From NCBI RefSeq assembly GCF_020080835.1, contig NC_058164.1:9511666-9575665 (forward strand): a DNA stretch of 64,000 nt, given 5' to 3'. Of the stretch, positions 1 through 11,944 are shown in pieces (the stretch's first letter is position 1; the number at the start of each line of letters is the position of its first letter). Origin of the DNA: Cotesia glomerata (taxonomy: Eukaryota > Arthropoda > Insecta > Hymenoptera > Braconidae). Made by a program: the position numbers and the translations under genes. Under the pieces are notes generated by a model that saw only the letters and a list, made by a program, of their open reading frames with translations, did no database searches and was not told the origin of the DNA.

Positions 1-2
1 AG

Positions 3-3000
3 GTGATTTCATCAGATAATCCAATTATGACGTCCACCATGACACGTGAGAGAATGTTGATGCCGCCATCCAACGAACTAGACAGTGAGTGTTCAAGTGG
101 TGGCGGTGATGATAATCATCATAGTCACAATAATCATAACAATCTTCATCATGATAATGACCAACATCAGCATCACCAACGTCATCATCATCATCATCAT
201 CATCACCATCATCAAGTGGATCTTCGCCGACGATTGCAGACTGAGGACAATCTAGACTCGAGTAGCCCGAAAAAGCGTCGTAAGCAAACGACACCAGTTC
301 GCGTACCAGCAACATTGATAACAACCGGCGATCAAATGGCATCCGAGGAAGATGATGACAACAACGATGACAACGGCCTGGTGGATGAGATCGACGACTT
401 GGAGGGGGAAATTACATCAGCAGCTCATGAGAGCCACACCGAACGAGAATCAGACGATGAGTTCATTGATAAAGGTAAGCCTACGACACTTGTTAGTGAT
501 CAGGGAATGTCTAAAGATGAAAATCTCAATACTGAATTCCGATGCTTACTTTGCGGTAGTTTGTTTGAAGATAAAGACACTTTGTTGTGTCATAGAGAAA
601 GTGAACATGATACTAACAATTTGACGAGGCAGTCAATTACTCAAAGCCCGCTCTCGCAAAATTCTTTGCTACCTGTCGCCGTTAAAATTGAGCAGCAGGA
701 TGAATCGTCTGATAATCCGGTGAATCTTTCCTCGGGTTTTAATTTAAACAATTTCACAAACACATGGGTGACGGGAGCAACGCAGCAAGCCCAAATACAG
801 GAGTCAGAGTGGTCCAGTCAGAATTCATTAATGATTTCAGGTCAATTGTCGTGTTTACCTTATCCCAATGCTTTAACGCAGTATCTTCCTATTCCAACTT
901 TTCCGATGACCGAAAGTGGACAGCTGCCGCGTAATGTAGTCGGCGGGTCAGCGCCCATTAGAATTTTCAACCCAGATGCTTACTGTGAGCTTTGTAACAA
1001 AGAATTTTGTAACAAGTACTTCCTAAAAACGCACAAAGCTAATAAACACGGTATCTATATTGATCAACCGTCGTCAAGTACACCTGGTGCGAATGATAAT
1101 GGATTATTAAGCTATCCTAATTCACTTTTTCCGTCAGTCAATATTAAAATCGAGCCACAGCAACAGCAGCCGCAGCTTCAGTTGTCGCAGCAACAGAAAT
1201 TAGAAACACCAGAAATCAGTCCGGTTTCAATGATTCCAACAATTCCTTGTGATATTTGCCAAAAAAGATTTAAAAATGAGGAATTGCTAAAGAAACACAA
1301 GCAAAAAGTTCATGTTGAACAGATTTCTGATCATACTGACTCCCAGTCGTTACCTGCTACTGGCCTGAGTGAAGATGATTGCAGAGAGATGCCATCATTC
1401 AATGCTAGTCCGAGTAATATTGAAGCTTTAGTTAAGCAAGATTACGGTATTGAGCAAGAAGATGCCAAATTTATGCCAGCGCCGAGACAGTTGTCACCAC
1501 AGCTGTGTCAACAACTTAGAGAATGCGGTTTCTCGGTTGATAAGCTTAGGTCATTGGGTGTTATCAATCCAGACGTATTCTGTGAGCTTTGCTGCAAAGA
1601 ATATTGCAATAAACACTTTTTACGAATTCACAAAATTAAAAGACACGGTATTCTGATGCAAAGTAATGGTAAGTCGCCGAACAATCCTGGAGCTGCTGCA
1701 TCCTGGCATCAGATACAAACAAGTCCTCTCAATTTGATCGTCAGCGATGCTCCGGCGGGTTCAGAGTCCACTGACAAGTCCGAAGATTACGAATGCAAGC
1801 CATGTAGCATCAGGTTTCAGACAATGGGTCTCTATGAAATGCACAAAAGTAAAATTCACGATACTGAAGAGCCTAAATCACCGATAGGTAATATGGAAAC
1901 CGAAGAAATCGACAGCGATCAACAACCACGCCCAGACACTATTTCCCAGAATCTTCAGAAATTACAGACAATGATTTTACAATTGAATGGCTTGAAGCCT
2001 GGTAACAGACCGATTGTTTGCGGAATATGCAGCAGAGAATGCGAGAGTAAGTTGGCGCTGAAAACACACATGAGTTTGGAACATGGTACAAACATTTTGG
2101 AAGAATCGCTCTCTCCATCCCAGCAGATGATCGATAGCTCTTTCCTCACTGGTTTTTCAACATTTTGCACTCTGTGTGAGAAAGACTTTCGAGCTCCTGA
2201 ATCCTTGAAACAGCACCTCGCTGAAGATCATGGTCATTCGACAATATTGACATCGAATAACAATTTGTCTAATGTTCCTCAAATTTCAACCCCAGCTCCG
2301 ACGAACCAGCTGCCAGGCCCGCCCATTCCTCCTCCAGCAGACAAGAAATTGTCATCAATGACTCCGACTTCGAGCTACTGCGAAATTTGTAACAAGGAAT
2401 TGTGTAACAAGTATTTCATGAAAACACACATGCAACGAATGCATGGAATTGAAATAGAGAACGGATCGCAAATTGGTGGCGTGGTGTGCAACATTTGCAA
2501 TAAAGAATTGTGCAGTAAATATTTTCTTCGCGTCCATAAGCACAATACCCATGGTATTGTCGACGAAGGCACCGTTGGAGGAGCAACATCCAGTACGATA
2601 AAACCTGAAAATTTTGAGTCATCTAATTCCGAAGACCTCGCGGCGTTGAAATCTAATGACCAACTGGGAGATATGAGCCACAGATACTTTTCACACTTTA
2701 CTGAAGTTTGTCCTGTTTGCGGTAGAAGATTTCGCAGCATTAAATGGTTGAAAGCCCATTTACTAGGTGATCATGGTAAGGTCGGTGTTAACAAGTGGCG
2801 CGAATTAGAACAACAGTATCAACAAAATTCAACAACCGGGGCGAAGAAATTTCCTGGAAATTCATTGATGAATCGTCCTGTCCAGCCAAGCCCGAGTTTA
2901 AAGATCCCAAATGGATTTGATATTGCCCATCACCTAAAGCCAAACGACTATGGGGCAACTCTTGGTAAACAAGTGTTGTCTTCATTATTGGGCAGCGGTG

Positions 3001-3815
3001 ATGATCAGAATAAAACCTACCGTTGCTCTTTTTGCAATTTTATAACGCCAGTTCTCTCGTTCTTGTTTTTACACGAAAAATCTCACTTACCTAACGAAAA
3101 CATTAACTTAGAGCCTTTACAATGTCCAATCTGTTCTCAAGGATTTACCCAACCAGAAATGCTACATCATCATTTGGTGGCGCGTCATCAAGTCACAGGA
3201 ATGCAGATCCCGTTATCGATCATCGCCAACCAAGCTAATCTGTCTTTGGAAGGTAATCAAGTTGAACGCGATGGCACTGATCATCAAGAGTCTTCAGGGG
3301 GGATCGAGGAAAATAACAAACATGGCAATGTTTTTCCAGCACAAACAAATTTTGATCCAATTAAGAACAATCGCGACGAACAAAGTTTAAATTTGGGAGC
3401 AGTTAGTGCCACAACAGCTACAGCAACTATTTTAGTGACACCACAAGTTGCATACAAATGTGCTCAATGTGGTCTAGCGACGACCAATTTAAATCGCATT
3501 AAGAAGCACGTTAAAAAAGATCACAAGTCAATAGGTGATCCGGCGGATAATGTTATCGCAGAGCTGACCAAAACTCTGCACGATCTTGCGAATAAACACA
3601 AAGTACCTGTTAGCTATGCAATACCCCAAGATACTAATTCAAATCCAGATACCGGCACAATAATGCAACCATTTATCATTGAGGAGAAAGATTGCGGCTT
3701 CAGTAGTGATGACAGCAGAGGTGAAAAAAAATTCTCACCTGTTTTAATTTATCTACCTGTACGTACGCGAGTTACCGGTGTCCTTACGACTTCCTTTACA
3801 CTTAGTCCTGCTTAA
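3..3815 (+). CDS. Multi-C2H2 zinc finger protein (5' partial)
   Basis: The open frame runs from the window edge to TAA at 3813-3815, about 1,270 codons. The first ATG is at 27, but the frame is open to the left edge, so the true start may lie outside. Thirteen C2H2 fingers are visible, starting near residues 180, 328, 416, 527, 598, 673, 722, 793, 829, 903, 1008, 1041 and 1153. They are widely spaced rather than in a tandem array. Fingers 328, 527, 793 and 829 share an unusual form, with core NKEFCNKYFLKTHK or a close variant, an extra Cys between the zinc pairs, and HGI after the last His. The N-terminus has a His-rich run (about residues 40-70), a basic patch KKRRK and an acidic stretch. 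A nuclear DNA-binding regulator is the family expectation. The last ~25 residues after DDSRG follow a possible splice donor at 3721 (GAG|GTGAAA), so the real C-terminus may lie in a further exon. I cannot assign an orthologue. Confidence 0.9.
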   Translation: MISSDNPIMTSTMTRERMLMPPSNELDSECSSGGGDDNHHSHNNHNNLHHDNDQHQHHQRHHHHHHHHHHQVDLRRRLQTEDNLDSSSPKKRRKQTTPVRVPATLITTGDQMASEEDDDNNDDNGLVDEIDDLEGEITSAAHESHTERESDDEFIDKGKPTTLVSDQGMSKDENLNTEFRCLLCGSLFEDKDTLLCHRESEHDTNNLTRQSITQSPLSQNSLLPVAVKIEQQDESSDNPVNLSSGFNLNNFTNTWVTGATQQAQIQESEWSSQNSLMISGQLSCLPYPNALTQYLPIPTFPMTESGQLPRNVVGGSAPIRIFNPDAYCELCNKEFCNKYFLKTHKANKHGIYIDQPSSSTPGANDNGLLSYPNSLFPSVNIKIEPQQQQPQLQLSQQQKLETPEISPVSMIPTIPCDICQKRFKNEELLKKHKQKVHVEQISDHTDSQSLPATGLSEDDCREMPSFNASPSNIEALVKQDYGIEQEDAKFMPAPRQLSPQLCQQLRECGFSVDKLRSLGVINPDVFCELCCKEYCNKHFLRIHKIKRHGILMQSNGKSPNNPGAAASWHQIQTSPLNLIVSDAPAGSESTDKSEDYECKPCSIRFQTMGLYEMHKSKIHDTEEPKSPIGNMETEEIDSDQQPRPDTISQNLQKLQTMILQLNGLKPGNRPIVCGICSRECESKLALKTHMSLEHGTNILEESLSPSQQMIDSSFLTGFSTFCTLCEKDFRAPESLKQHLAEDHGHSTILTSNNNLSNVPQISTPAPTNQLPGPPIPPPADKKLSSMTPTSSYCEICNKELCNKYFMKTHMQRMHGIEIENGSQIGGVVCNICNKELCSKYFLRVHKHNTHGIVDEGTVGGATSSTIKPENFESSNSEDLAALKSNDQLGDMSHRYFSHFTEVCPVCGRRFRSIKWLKAHLLGDHGKVGVNKWRELEQQYQQNSTTGAKKFPGNSLMNRPVQPSPSLKIPNGFDIAHHLKPNDYGATLGKQVLSSLLGSGDDQNKTYRCSFCNFITPVLSFLFLHEKSHLPNENINLEPLQCPICSQGFTQPEMLHHHLVARHQVTGMQIPLSIIANQANLSLEGNQVERDGTDHQESSGGIEENNKHGNVFPAQTNFDPIKNNRDEQSLNLGAVSATTATATILVTPQVAYKCAQCGLATTNLNRIKKHVKKDHKSIGDPADNVIAELTKTLHDLANKHKVPVSYAIPQDTNSNPDTGTIMQPFIIEEKDCGFSSDDSRGEKKFSPVLIYLPVRTRVTGVLTTSFTLSPA
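181..216 (+). repeat. CAT/CAC trinucleotide run encoding poly-His
   Basis: A near-uninterrupted CAT/CAC run inside the zinc finger gene encodes about ten consecutive histidines, extending a His/Asn-rich stretch that begins near 115. Such homopolymer runs are common in insect transcription factors and are often length-polymorphic. Confidence 0.8.
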
Positions 3816-6605
3816 CTAAATTATTGTCTTTATATTAATTCATTAATTGAATATCCGGGAGTTAAAAATACATTTATGATTATGTTTGTTTTTATTTATA
3901 TAAAAAATAATTTATTTGAGCAATTGGTAACAGTTCCTATTTTATAAATAACAATAAGCAAGATAAATATTTTTTTATATAAATAAAATTTTTATAAGAA
4001 ATCTTGGGGCTTGTTTAGTTAGACATAATTCATGATTAGTCTTTCTCTTTTTATTTTTATTGAAACTAATTTTATAAAAAAAATTAATTGAGAAAAAATT
4101 TATAATGCGGTTTGTATTGGAGATAATTATTGTTATGATATGAGTGTTACATGTACTAGTCGTAGTATGATGTTGTAAATAAATAACAAGCTATATGATA
4201 ATAATATAAGTGATGATAAATTTCCTATTTATAAAAGCAAACCGCTATTAAATTCATGATAATTTTATTTTAAAAAATTGGTTATTTTGTTAATTAACAA
4301 TTTGTTTTATCTAAGAGAAAGGCAATCATTGATCATTTTAATCGTGACGCACAAATGATACAAATCCACTTGATAAAAGTGATTAGACCGTTTAAATAAC
4401 AAAAAAAAAATTTAACGTACAAAAAAAAAGATTTTTATCGAAAATATATTATTAATGATTATTGATTATCATTATGATTACATTTATTAACGACAAGATT
4501 TTAGAAAATACTAACTCAGGGTGAATACAGTATAACCCGAAACAGAAAGTACAATCTTATACACCGCCAACGCAATTACATAGAACTTTAAATATATATA
4601 AATTTTTAAAAGTTAACGATAACGATTAACGATGGATATTTTTCAAGTTTATGCGCTACCAAAAATTATATAAATGATAACTTAAATTATATCGAGTATT
4701 ATTTTCTAGTCAAAAGTTCAAAATATCTAGTCAGATAAATATTTGCATAAATATAATAGCGAAAAGGAAAATGTTAAAGATATTCCTTGTCGAATCAACG
4801 ATTTATCACTATGATTTTTTAAAATAATTTTTTTGCTTGTAATCAGAAGGAATTAGTTAAGAAATTAAAAAAAAATTTTTTTTTCGAGATTGATTATTAA
4901 TCTCAAAAAATATTGACAATTAATAATTTTAGTAATTGTTTAGTTTCACGTTTTACAATACTTAAAAATTCATAAAAATGATATTTATATTTTTTATTTT
5001 TAATTCATCAAAAGTTTAATGGTAAAAAAAATGTTTTAAATATTTTTGGTTGAAATAAAATTTTTCCAACATTGAAAATTATAAAAGTAATTGAAAAATT
5101 TATTTTTACAAATTTAAAATAAAAAAAAAAAAAAGTTTCAAAATGTTGATTTAAAAAAAAAGTTGATAGTAAAGCTAAACAATTACCAATAATAATAATT
5201 AGAGAATGGTTTAAAAACAACAAGTCGTTGATTTGACAGTAAACTAAGCACATACACTCACCAAAAAAACTGTCTATGAACCGTGCCTTGGATCTCTGGA
5301 AATCTGAAAATCAAAATAAAAATTGCCTGATTTCGTATATAAGCAGTTTAAAAAAAAAAGAAATGATGAATTTTAGAAAAGTATTAATTTTTTACATAAA
5401 TATCAATAATGATATAAAAAACTTCCTCCTCTAAAAAAAAATTAAAAGTCGGTAATAATTAAAATTTAGCAAAGAAGAAAATAATTCTTTGTTTGCCGAT
5501 CGCTGAGTAAACCTTACGGACAAGGTTATTGGAAAGCAGACAGCTGTGCTCGCAATGACCACATTATGTTCGATATATACTTTTCTTTCATACATTGTAT
5601 CCTCAGTTGATGTGCATGTATGTTTTAAAAGCACCCGGCCTAGCAATTCTAGACTAATTCAACAGTGAAGCATGCACGATACTAAAACCGCGCATTATCA
5701 AACGTACCTCGTTTGTGGTCACTTGGGAGTATTTTAACAACGCGTGACCACATTACTAAAAAAAACAAACTTTGAAAAAATACGACTAAATAAATACATG
5801 TAGATATTTTTGGGCATTTTAATTTCAGGTCCCACCTTCGTTTAAAATTTCTCGCTCACGGAAACAAAGTCTTGTATTTACCGGCTTAATTATTAGACAT
5901 TAGACATTAGTGGGTTCGCTATCGATATAAATTAAAAAAAAAAATAAAATAAAATAACAAATAAAAAAGAAACACATTTGTAAAAAATTGTCTCTTATTT
6001 ATTTATTTATTTTTTTCGACAACTCAGCCTATCGCCGGTCACGCTCGGTTGGAACAAGTCACGCGAATCTAAGTATTTTCTTCCTCTTCATATTATCCGT
6101 CTCGCATATACGTAACGTACTTTTTAGTCATTTATAATCTACTTTATGATTTATTTTATATAAATTATTTACATATTACAAAACATACAAAAGATGGCGA
6201 GTATTGTTTTGAAGCGTGAAAGTAAAAATAAAAGTATATAGTCCATAGATAACTCAGTGAAAAAGGAAGAAAAGAAACGGTGTAAATTAAAAGAAATAAC
6301 AAAAATTAAAGTATCTTTTTTTCCCTGAGTCAAATTTTTCATGATAAATTTGATTCTTGAATTAACATTTTGAAACAAATATAATTTTATAGTAAGGATT
6401 TATCATAAAAAAATTGAGTCAAATTTAATGATTTTTTTTTAGTCGCAAAACGAAAGATATTTTCAACTTTTTCATAGGACGATAAAAATAATTTCAGTGG
6501 AAAAAAAATTTTGATTGATTATGAATTCAAGATTTTGAAACGAATATAACTTTATAATGAATTTGATACAAAAATATTCTACTTTTTTAATAAAAATTTA
6601 GAAAA
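3816..6605. other. AT-rich intergenic DNA
   Basis: No gene is supported here. The start probably holds the 3' UTR or next intron of the zinc finger gene. The rest is A/T homopolymer-rich, with a less AT-rich patch at about 5470-5720. The short open frames lack splice sites, codon bias or recognisable motifs. Confidence 0.6.
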
Positions 6606-6609
6606 AAAA

Positions 6610-7415
6610 TTAGGATGACGGTTGACTCTAAAGGCCATCCCTGCAACTTCCCGCTCATTTGGAACTTAAGCGTTCTAAGTTACACATTACGTTTTTGAGC
6701 TCGTCGAGCTCAAAAATATGATTTTTGTGTCATTTTGAGCTCTTCGAGCTCAAAAATCTAATTGCAGTTTAATAAAACACAATTTTTTGAATTTTCAAAC
6801 GGCAATAACTTTTGAATTAATGAACCGATTTTTACGCGGTTGGCGGCATTTAATGCAATTTTTGAATCTTCAAGTTTAAATCGATCGAGCCAGGTATTTC
6901 GAAGTAATTCCGAAAAAACACTTTTTTCGACAACGATAACTCACGAACGAATCAACCGATTTTGACCGGGCTTGCGGTGATCGACGTGGTTTTTTTTATC
7001 TTAAGAGCTGATAAGATTTTGGAATTGATCGGTAAAGCCATTTAAAAGTAATTTCAAAAAAACCACATTTCAAAAAATTTTTTTTTGTAGTTTTTTTGAG
7101 ATTTCTTAAAATCTACTAGTTCGAATCGGTCCAAATGGTATTCAAAATCTAATTTTAGTCAAGCCCTTTCGAATGGCGCCAACCGCAATGAAATCGGTCG
7201 AGCTGTTCAAAAGTTATGAGAGGTTTACATACGGCCACACACACACACACACACATACATACAGACATACGGACATCATCGCGAAATCATTCAGGGAAGC
7301 TTCCTAGGACCTCAAAACGTCAAGGTCTGATGAGAACTCGATTTTCGAAAAACGGGGTAAAACCAATAACTTCCCGATTTTAAAAAATTTTCAATTTTCT
7401 TAGCGGGAAGTTAAA
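6610..7415 (+). mobile_element. AACTTCCCGC-family element, copy 1
   Basis: This is a member of a dispersed family seen at least six times in the window. The left end reads GGCCATCCCTGCAACTTCCC and the right end CTTAGCGGGAAGTTA, so AACTTCCCGC is inverted at the two ends. Shared internal landmarks are two short palindromes with GAGCTC on each side of TCGA-like centres (6690-6760), a repeated phrase AACGAATCAACCGATTTTGA, a CA microsatellite (about 7231-7255), and the phrase CGAAAAACGGGGTAAAACCA near the right end. No transposase frame is present, so it is non-autonomous. Class assignment is inference. Confidence 0.75.
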
Positions 7416-8550
7416 AATAAGAGAAATTTCATTAATTATTTTAAAGGTCAAGTGTGGATTCCAGATTATACGTAAGTTTTATTTAGTTATTTAAAAATTT
7501 TTAATCGTCAAACTGGATTTCCAATACAATTTTTCTGTTTTCAATTCAATTCAAAATTTCACTTATATATCGATATTTTTTATTAAATTTTGATACAAAA
7601 CCATTAACTTTTATCAAATAATTTTATTAGACATTTTATCTTATTTTTTTTCTATATTTAATTTGATTTTGAAATATTAAGAAAATTTCATGAAATTTGG
7701 TTCACTGCTTTTTTACATTTTAACAAAAAAATTAGAACGATTTTATGCCAAATTTTTTTTAAAGTCATGTTTGTTTTAAAATCTGTAATAAAATTTTTTA
7801 CACGGAAAAGTAAATAAAGAGAAGTTATCCATAATAAGTTCTATAGATATTGTTGAAAAAATAATAAAAATGAAAATGAAGTATTAAATATTTTGTCTGT
7901 AAAAAGTTCAATTTTCTAACATTATATTGTACAAAAATATTTAATTTATTTATGTAAGAAAATTTTAATGGTTTTTTCGATGAATTTATTAATAAGGCAT
8001 ATTTGTTTAAAAATATAAATTTGAGAATGAAATTCACAATAACACTTAATTTTTTTTGTACGGGGTAGAAGTAAAAGAATACGGTATGGATAAAATGATG
8101 ACGAGGGAAGAAAATAAGAGCCGTAGATTAAAAGAATCGAAAGAAACAAAGAAAAAAAGTAACGTCCATGTTTTCCCCAGGGTGAAATGTAACCGGTCCA
8201 TTGTCTAGAAGCCCATAAAAATTTAGTCCCCAAAAGTTTTCTACATACATTAACCGAGTTCTCAGCAGCAGCAGTAGAATTAGAATTGGCTATCGATGAT
8301 CATCACTCTCATCTGCGCCGTGATCAGATCTCGGTCCGTGTTGGTACTGGTGGTGATGGCGATTTTAGTCCCCTGTAGAAACACGATCCGAGCGTGAATC
8401 ATCGTTGCACCCTGGAGTTTCCAAAAATTCGAATGAATTAGTATGCGCACGCGCATGTATTAACATATTTTAGGGGAGGAAGTTATCGGCCATTACGAGT
8501 CTATTGAATAGAAACGCGCGAGTATAAGAAATAGTAATGGTAACAACAAC

Positions 8551-8593
<43 letters not shown>

Positions 8594-9714
8594 GTGAAAA
8601 AAATACACAACAAATTCATTGAATAAAAAAAATAGAAAAAATTTAATAAGTAGTATGGGGCAAAAATGGATTTTTGAAAAAGTTTGTCCATCGGTTATGG
8701 TGGGATGTATAAAAATATATATCTGCATCTGTCCTCCCTCTTAATATTTTATATTTTTTTTTTTATTCTTTCCGGAGAAAGATCGTCAAGAGGTCAGACG
8801 CCGTGACCTTTGGCTATTCGTGAATATATAAGGGGAAAAAATAAATTTTATAGGGAAAAATAGTAAATGTTGAAAATGTGTGTACGCGCTAACCCCCCGT
8901 GAATGCTACTACCAGAGTCTAGACATTTTTAATATTGTAATGTAAGAGAAATCTACTTTTGTTCCACTGTTAAATATCTCGATAGACGGTACTATATCGT
9001 ACATTGCATACAATACAATGACGCATGCAAAACACGCGCTCACATTTGATGATACAAATGGTTTATTGCCGTTTTTAATTGCGTTGTCAGGCGAAACGAT
9101 TTATTATAAAAATTGCCTTTTGTATGTGTTTAATGGTCTTCAGTTAAGTTATCGACGAAAATTTATGTATATTAATGATAGTAACAAAGATTCAAATTTG
9201 GGGAACATATGGATGTATTTTAATTGTTATACGCCATTTATTATGTGGTATTACTATTACTATGATAAGAATAATGGTTATAAATTTAATGAAAATCGAC
9301 TGTCAATACGATTTTTTGTTACGAAAATTCATATATCATTATTTATATAAAAATTCATTATCTTATAATTAATTTTTGGTATTTTAAAAAAATATTAAAA
9401 TTTTATAATTCAAACGTAAAAGTGTTTTTATGTTTGGAAAAAATTTTTAAGACATCTTAAAATTTTATAAAAAATAAAATGTCAAAAAAAAAAATGAATA
9501 TTAAAATTAATCAAAAAATCGTATTGCAAAAAATTTATACATTAAGAATTTAATAAACAACCTGATGCTACCATTGCCTTTGTAAACATAAATTGAGCGC
9601 AAAATCAAATTTTACCATATGATAAATTATGATACAATATAATAATATTAAAAATAATAACTAATCATAAAAATTAAATATAAGTTTATTTAAGATACTA
9701 AAAGGTTAAAAAGC
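7416..9714. other. AT-rich intergenic DNA with an AAT microsatellite
   Basis: No gene is supported. Positions 8230-8420 are noticeably less AT-rich, with a CAG repeat (about 8263-8274), and could be an untranslated exon or regulatory block, but no splice-consistent frame is visible. The open frames across 8470-8730 come from an AAT repeat. Confidence 0.5.
8549..8594. repeat. (AAT)n microsatellite
   Basis: About fifteen AAT units in a row, preceded by AAC units. It generates spurious Ile- and Tyr-rich frames on the minus strand. Confidence 0.9.
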
Positions 9715-11170
9715 GGCAGAGATAGCCACGCGGCACGTGTCTGAATCTGACAGTCACCCAAGTTAAGCAGCATTTTCTGTGGTTAGTACTTGGATGGGTG
9801 ACCGCCTACTCAGCGCTGGCTTGCACGTAGATCTCTATGCGCTAGGAAAGGGGACTAATGTCCCGGTAATCGATGAAGAAAAGTATCATCGATTATCGTG
9901 AGCTTAGCCTTGCTCCGACTATACTGGCATGGGTTTTCTCTGTGGTTTCCCATGTCACTGTTCCAAGAGCCTAGGAAGAGGTGAAGAATAGGGCGAATGC
10001 AGTACAGAGTGCACAAGTAGGCCCACAGCCGCAAAAATTAAAAAGAAAAAAAAATGAAGTATAGGGTAAAGTACCCAGTAGTTTAACAGGTTTCAAAGTA
10101 AAACGTATTTGTCCCTATTTTCAATATATAAACATGTAATTATTAGTTCAAATTAATAATTTTCAAAAAAATATAAACAATTTTGATTTGATTGAAGCGC
10201 AAAATAATACAGGAAAATGAATATTTATATTTTGACAACGTTTTTAAGATAGATTATGAAAGGAGTAGTAGTTGAACAATCAATTCTGACAAGCTGCAGT
10301 AGTTGAACACTCCGGGAGCCGTAGTTGAACTAATAAAATATATGGCAATAGGCACAGCAAAAATTTTCAACGTTTTATTGAAATATCAAAAGAACTGTCA
10401 TATATGATTGATTAATAATAAAAATAATACCATGAATATTTAATATGTTCATTTAAAAATGAAAAATATTTATATTTGATTTTTTAATTACATTTTTTAT
10501 GAATGACAAAGAAAATTTTCAATTATAAATCAAAAAAACTCAATTCAAAACGTTCAATAATTTTTAACTACACTAATTTTTAACTATAAAACTTATCTAA
10601 TTTGCAGTAATTAATACGCTCAAAATTATACGGCCTTAGTTTGTTAAAGTTCTGGGTATCGCTTTGAAAATTTGGAGGTATAGTCAGACGCTAAAATTTA
10701 ATATAAAAATTATAGTTTATGTCTTTGCAAAAAATATGTATTATTTAGAAAAGATTATTTTATTGGGTGGTACAATTTTTTTTTTTACTTAAAATAATAA
10801 ACCGTTTTTTTTACTGATTGTTCGATTTACGGTTTAGTACCTTTTTCATGAAAAAAATAGCATCTATCGACTATTCTCGACATGTCAACTTTTATGTTAA
10901 CAAAAATATAATTATTTTGATTTATAATTGAAAAAACTTACAGAAATCAATTACTGTCTCATTGAATAATTATAACATGCGTATATTAGTCATAATAAAT
11001 TTACGGATTATGTATTACAACAAATCGAAAAGTCTGTTCAAATTACTGGTCCCATTTTTATAAGTGTTCAAGTACAGGGTACTTTATCTTAGTCAATTTG
11101 AGAATGGAAAAGCTTTGTAGAGCTAGGAGAAAGAGTAATAAGACTCTTGTAAGAACCGAGAAGGTGTACA
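9715..11170 (+). mobile_element. 5S-rRNA-derived SINE, copy 1, split by an insertion
   Basis: The head (about 9763-9826) matches the conserved core of eukaryotic 5S rRNA: AAGTTAAGCAGC, then GTGGTTAGTACTTGGATGGG and GTGACCGCCT, which is the internal RNA polymerase III promoter region. A non-5S body follows (9830-10061). The sequence is then interrupted by a ~1.03-kb inserted element (10062-11091) and resumes with the tail (about 11092-11165, ending AGAAGGTGTACAAGTA). Comparison with the intact minus-strand copy at 13357-13822 shows that these two parts belong together. About 20 bases of the SINE are missing at the insertion. SINEs with a 5S-derived head are called SINE3; they were first recognised in fish. 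Confidence 0.85.
10062..11091. mobile_element. Non-autonomous inverted-repeat element nested in the 5S SINE
   Basis: The left end reads TAGGGTAAAGTACCC and the right end GGGTACTTTATCTTA, an imperfect inverted repeat of about 15 bases that extends loosely to GTTCAA/TTGAAC-type motifs. Internally the phrase GTAGTTGAAC recurs (10268, 10302, 10321). There is no open frame of useful length. A TA flank is possible but cannot be separated from the terminal TA. The boundaries rest on the break in SINE homology. Confidence 0.7.
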
Positions 11171-11880
11171 AGTAAAAACAATATTAATATATAATAAAAT
11201 TAAATGGTTACAATAATAATCATTTATATTTATAGATACATACATGCATGTATGAATAAATATATATACATATATATGTATACATAATTATGATTAAGTA
11301 ATTAAGTAGATTATAAGTATTTAATTTTAAGGGTGTTATGATCGTTGAGAGTAAACTAATTGTTGTCACGCACGACATCATTGGGTTTTAAATGTGTACT
11401 AGCTTTTACTCGCCCGCTCCGCTGGGCGCTTTCAAACAAAGGAATTGAAAGAAAATGCCTGTTTTTTGTTTTTATTAATGGGAAAAATGTTTATAAAATT
11501 AAATCGTAAAAAAAATAAGAAAGGGTTGATAAAAGCCACAAAATTAGTAGCCTATAACCATCTACAGAAAATTCCACGTCGAATGGTCGCAGTCCTACCC
11601 AGATAAATTCAGTAGTTTTTATGTGATGAAGCGTCAAAGGAACCCTATTTTGCTTATATATATATAGATTATATTATTATAAATGGAAGTCTGAGTGTAT
11701 AGACAAATGTGTGTGTGTGATATCTGTCGATGAAACAGATATAAATTAAAATTAATTTACATATATGTACAACAACACAATTAACAAATTAACACTTAAA
11801 AAAAAAAAAAAAAACTACCAAATTGTATCTAGTCTAAAAAAAACATAACTAGTCCAACATCTTAGTCAATTATTATTTAA

Positions 11881-11944
<64 letters not shown>

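Noticed and set aside
25..342. Minus-strand Asp-rich frame over the zinc finger gene
   Set aside because: Shadow of the His codon run on the other strand.
8470..8728. Overlapping minus-strand frames rich in Ile and Tyr
   Set aside because: Both are translations of the AAT microsatellite and its flanks; no splice signals or homology.
9763..9826. Functional 5S rRNA gene
   Set aside because: Only the core matches, the 5' and 3' ends do not pair as in 5S rRNA, and a SINE body follows with a related copy elsewhere.
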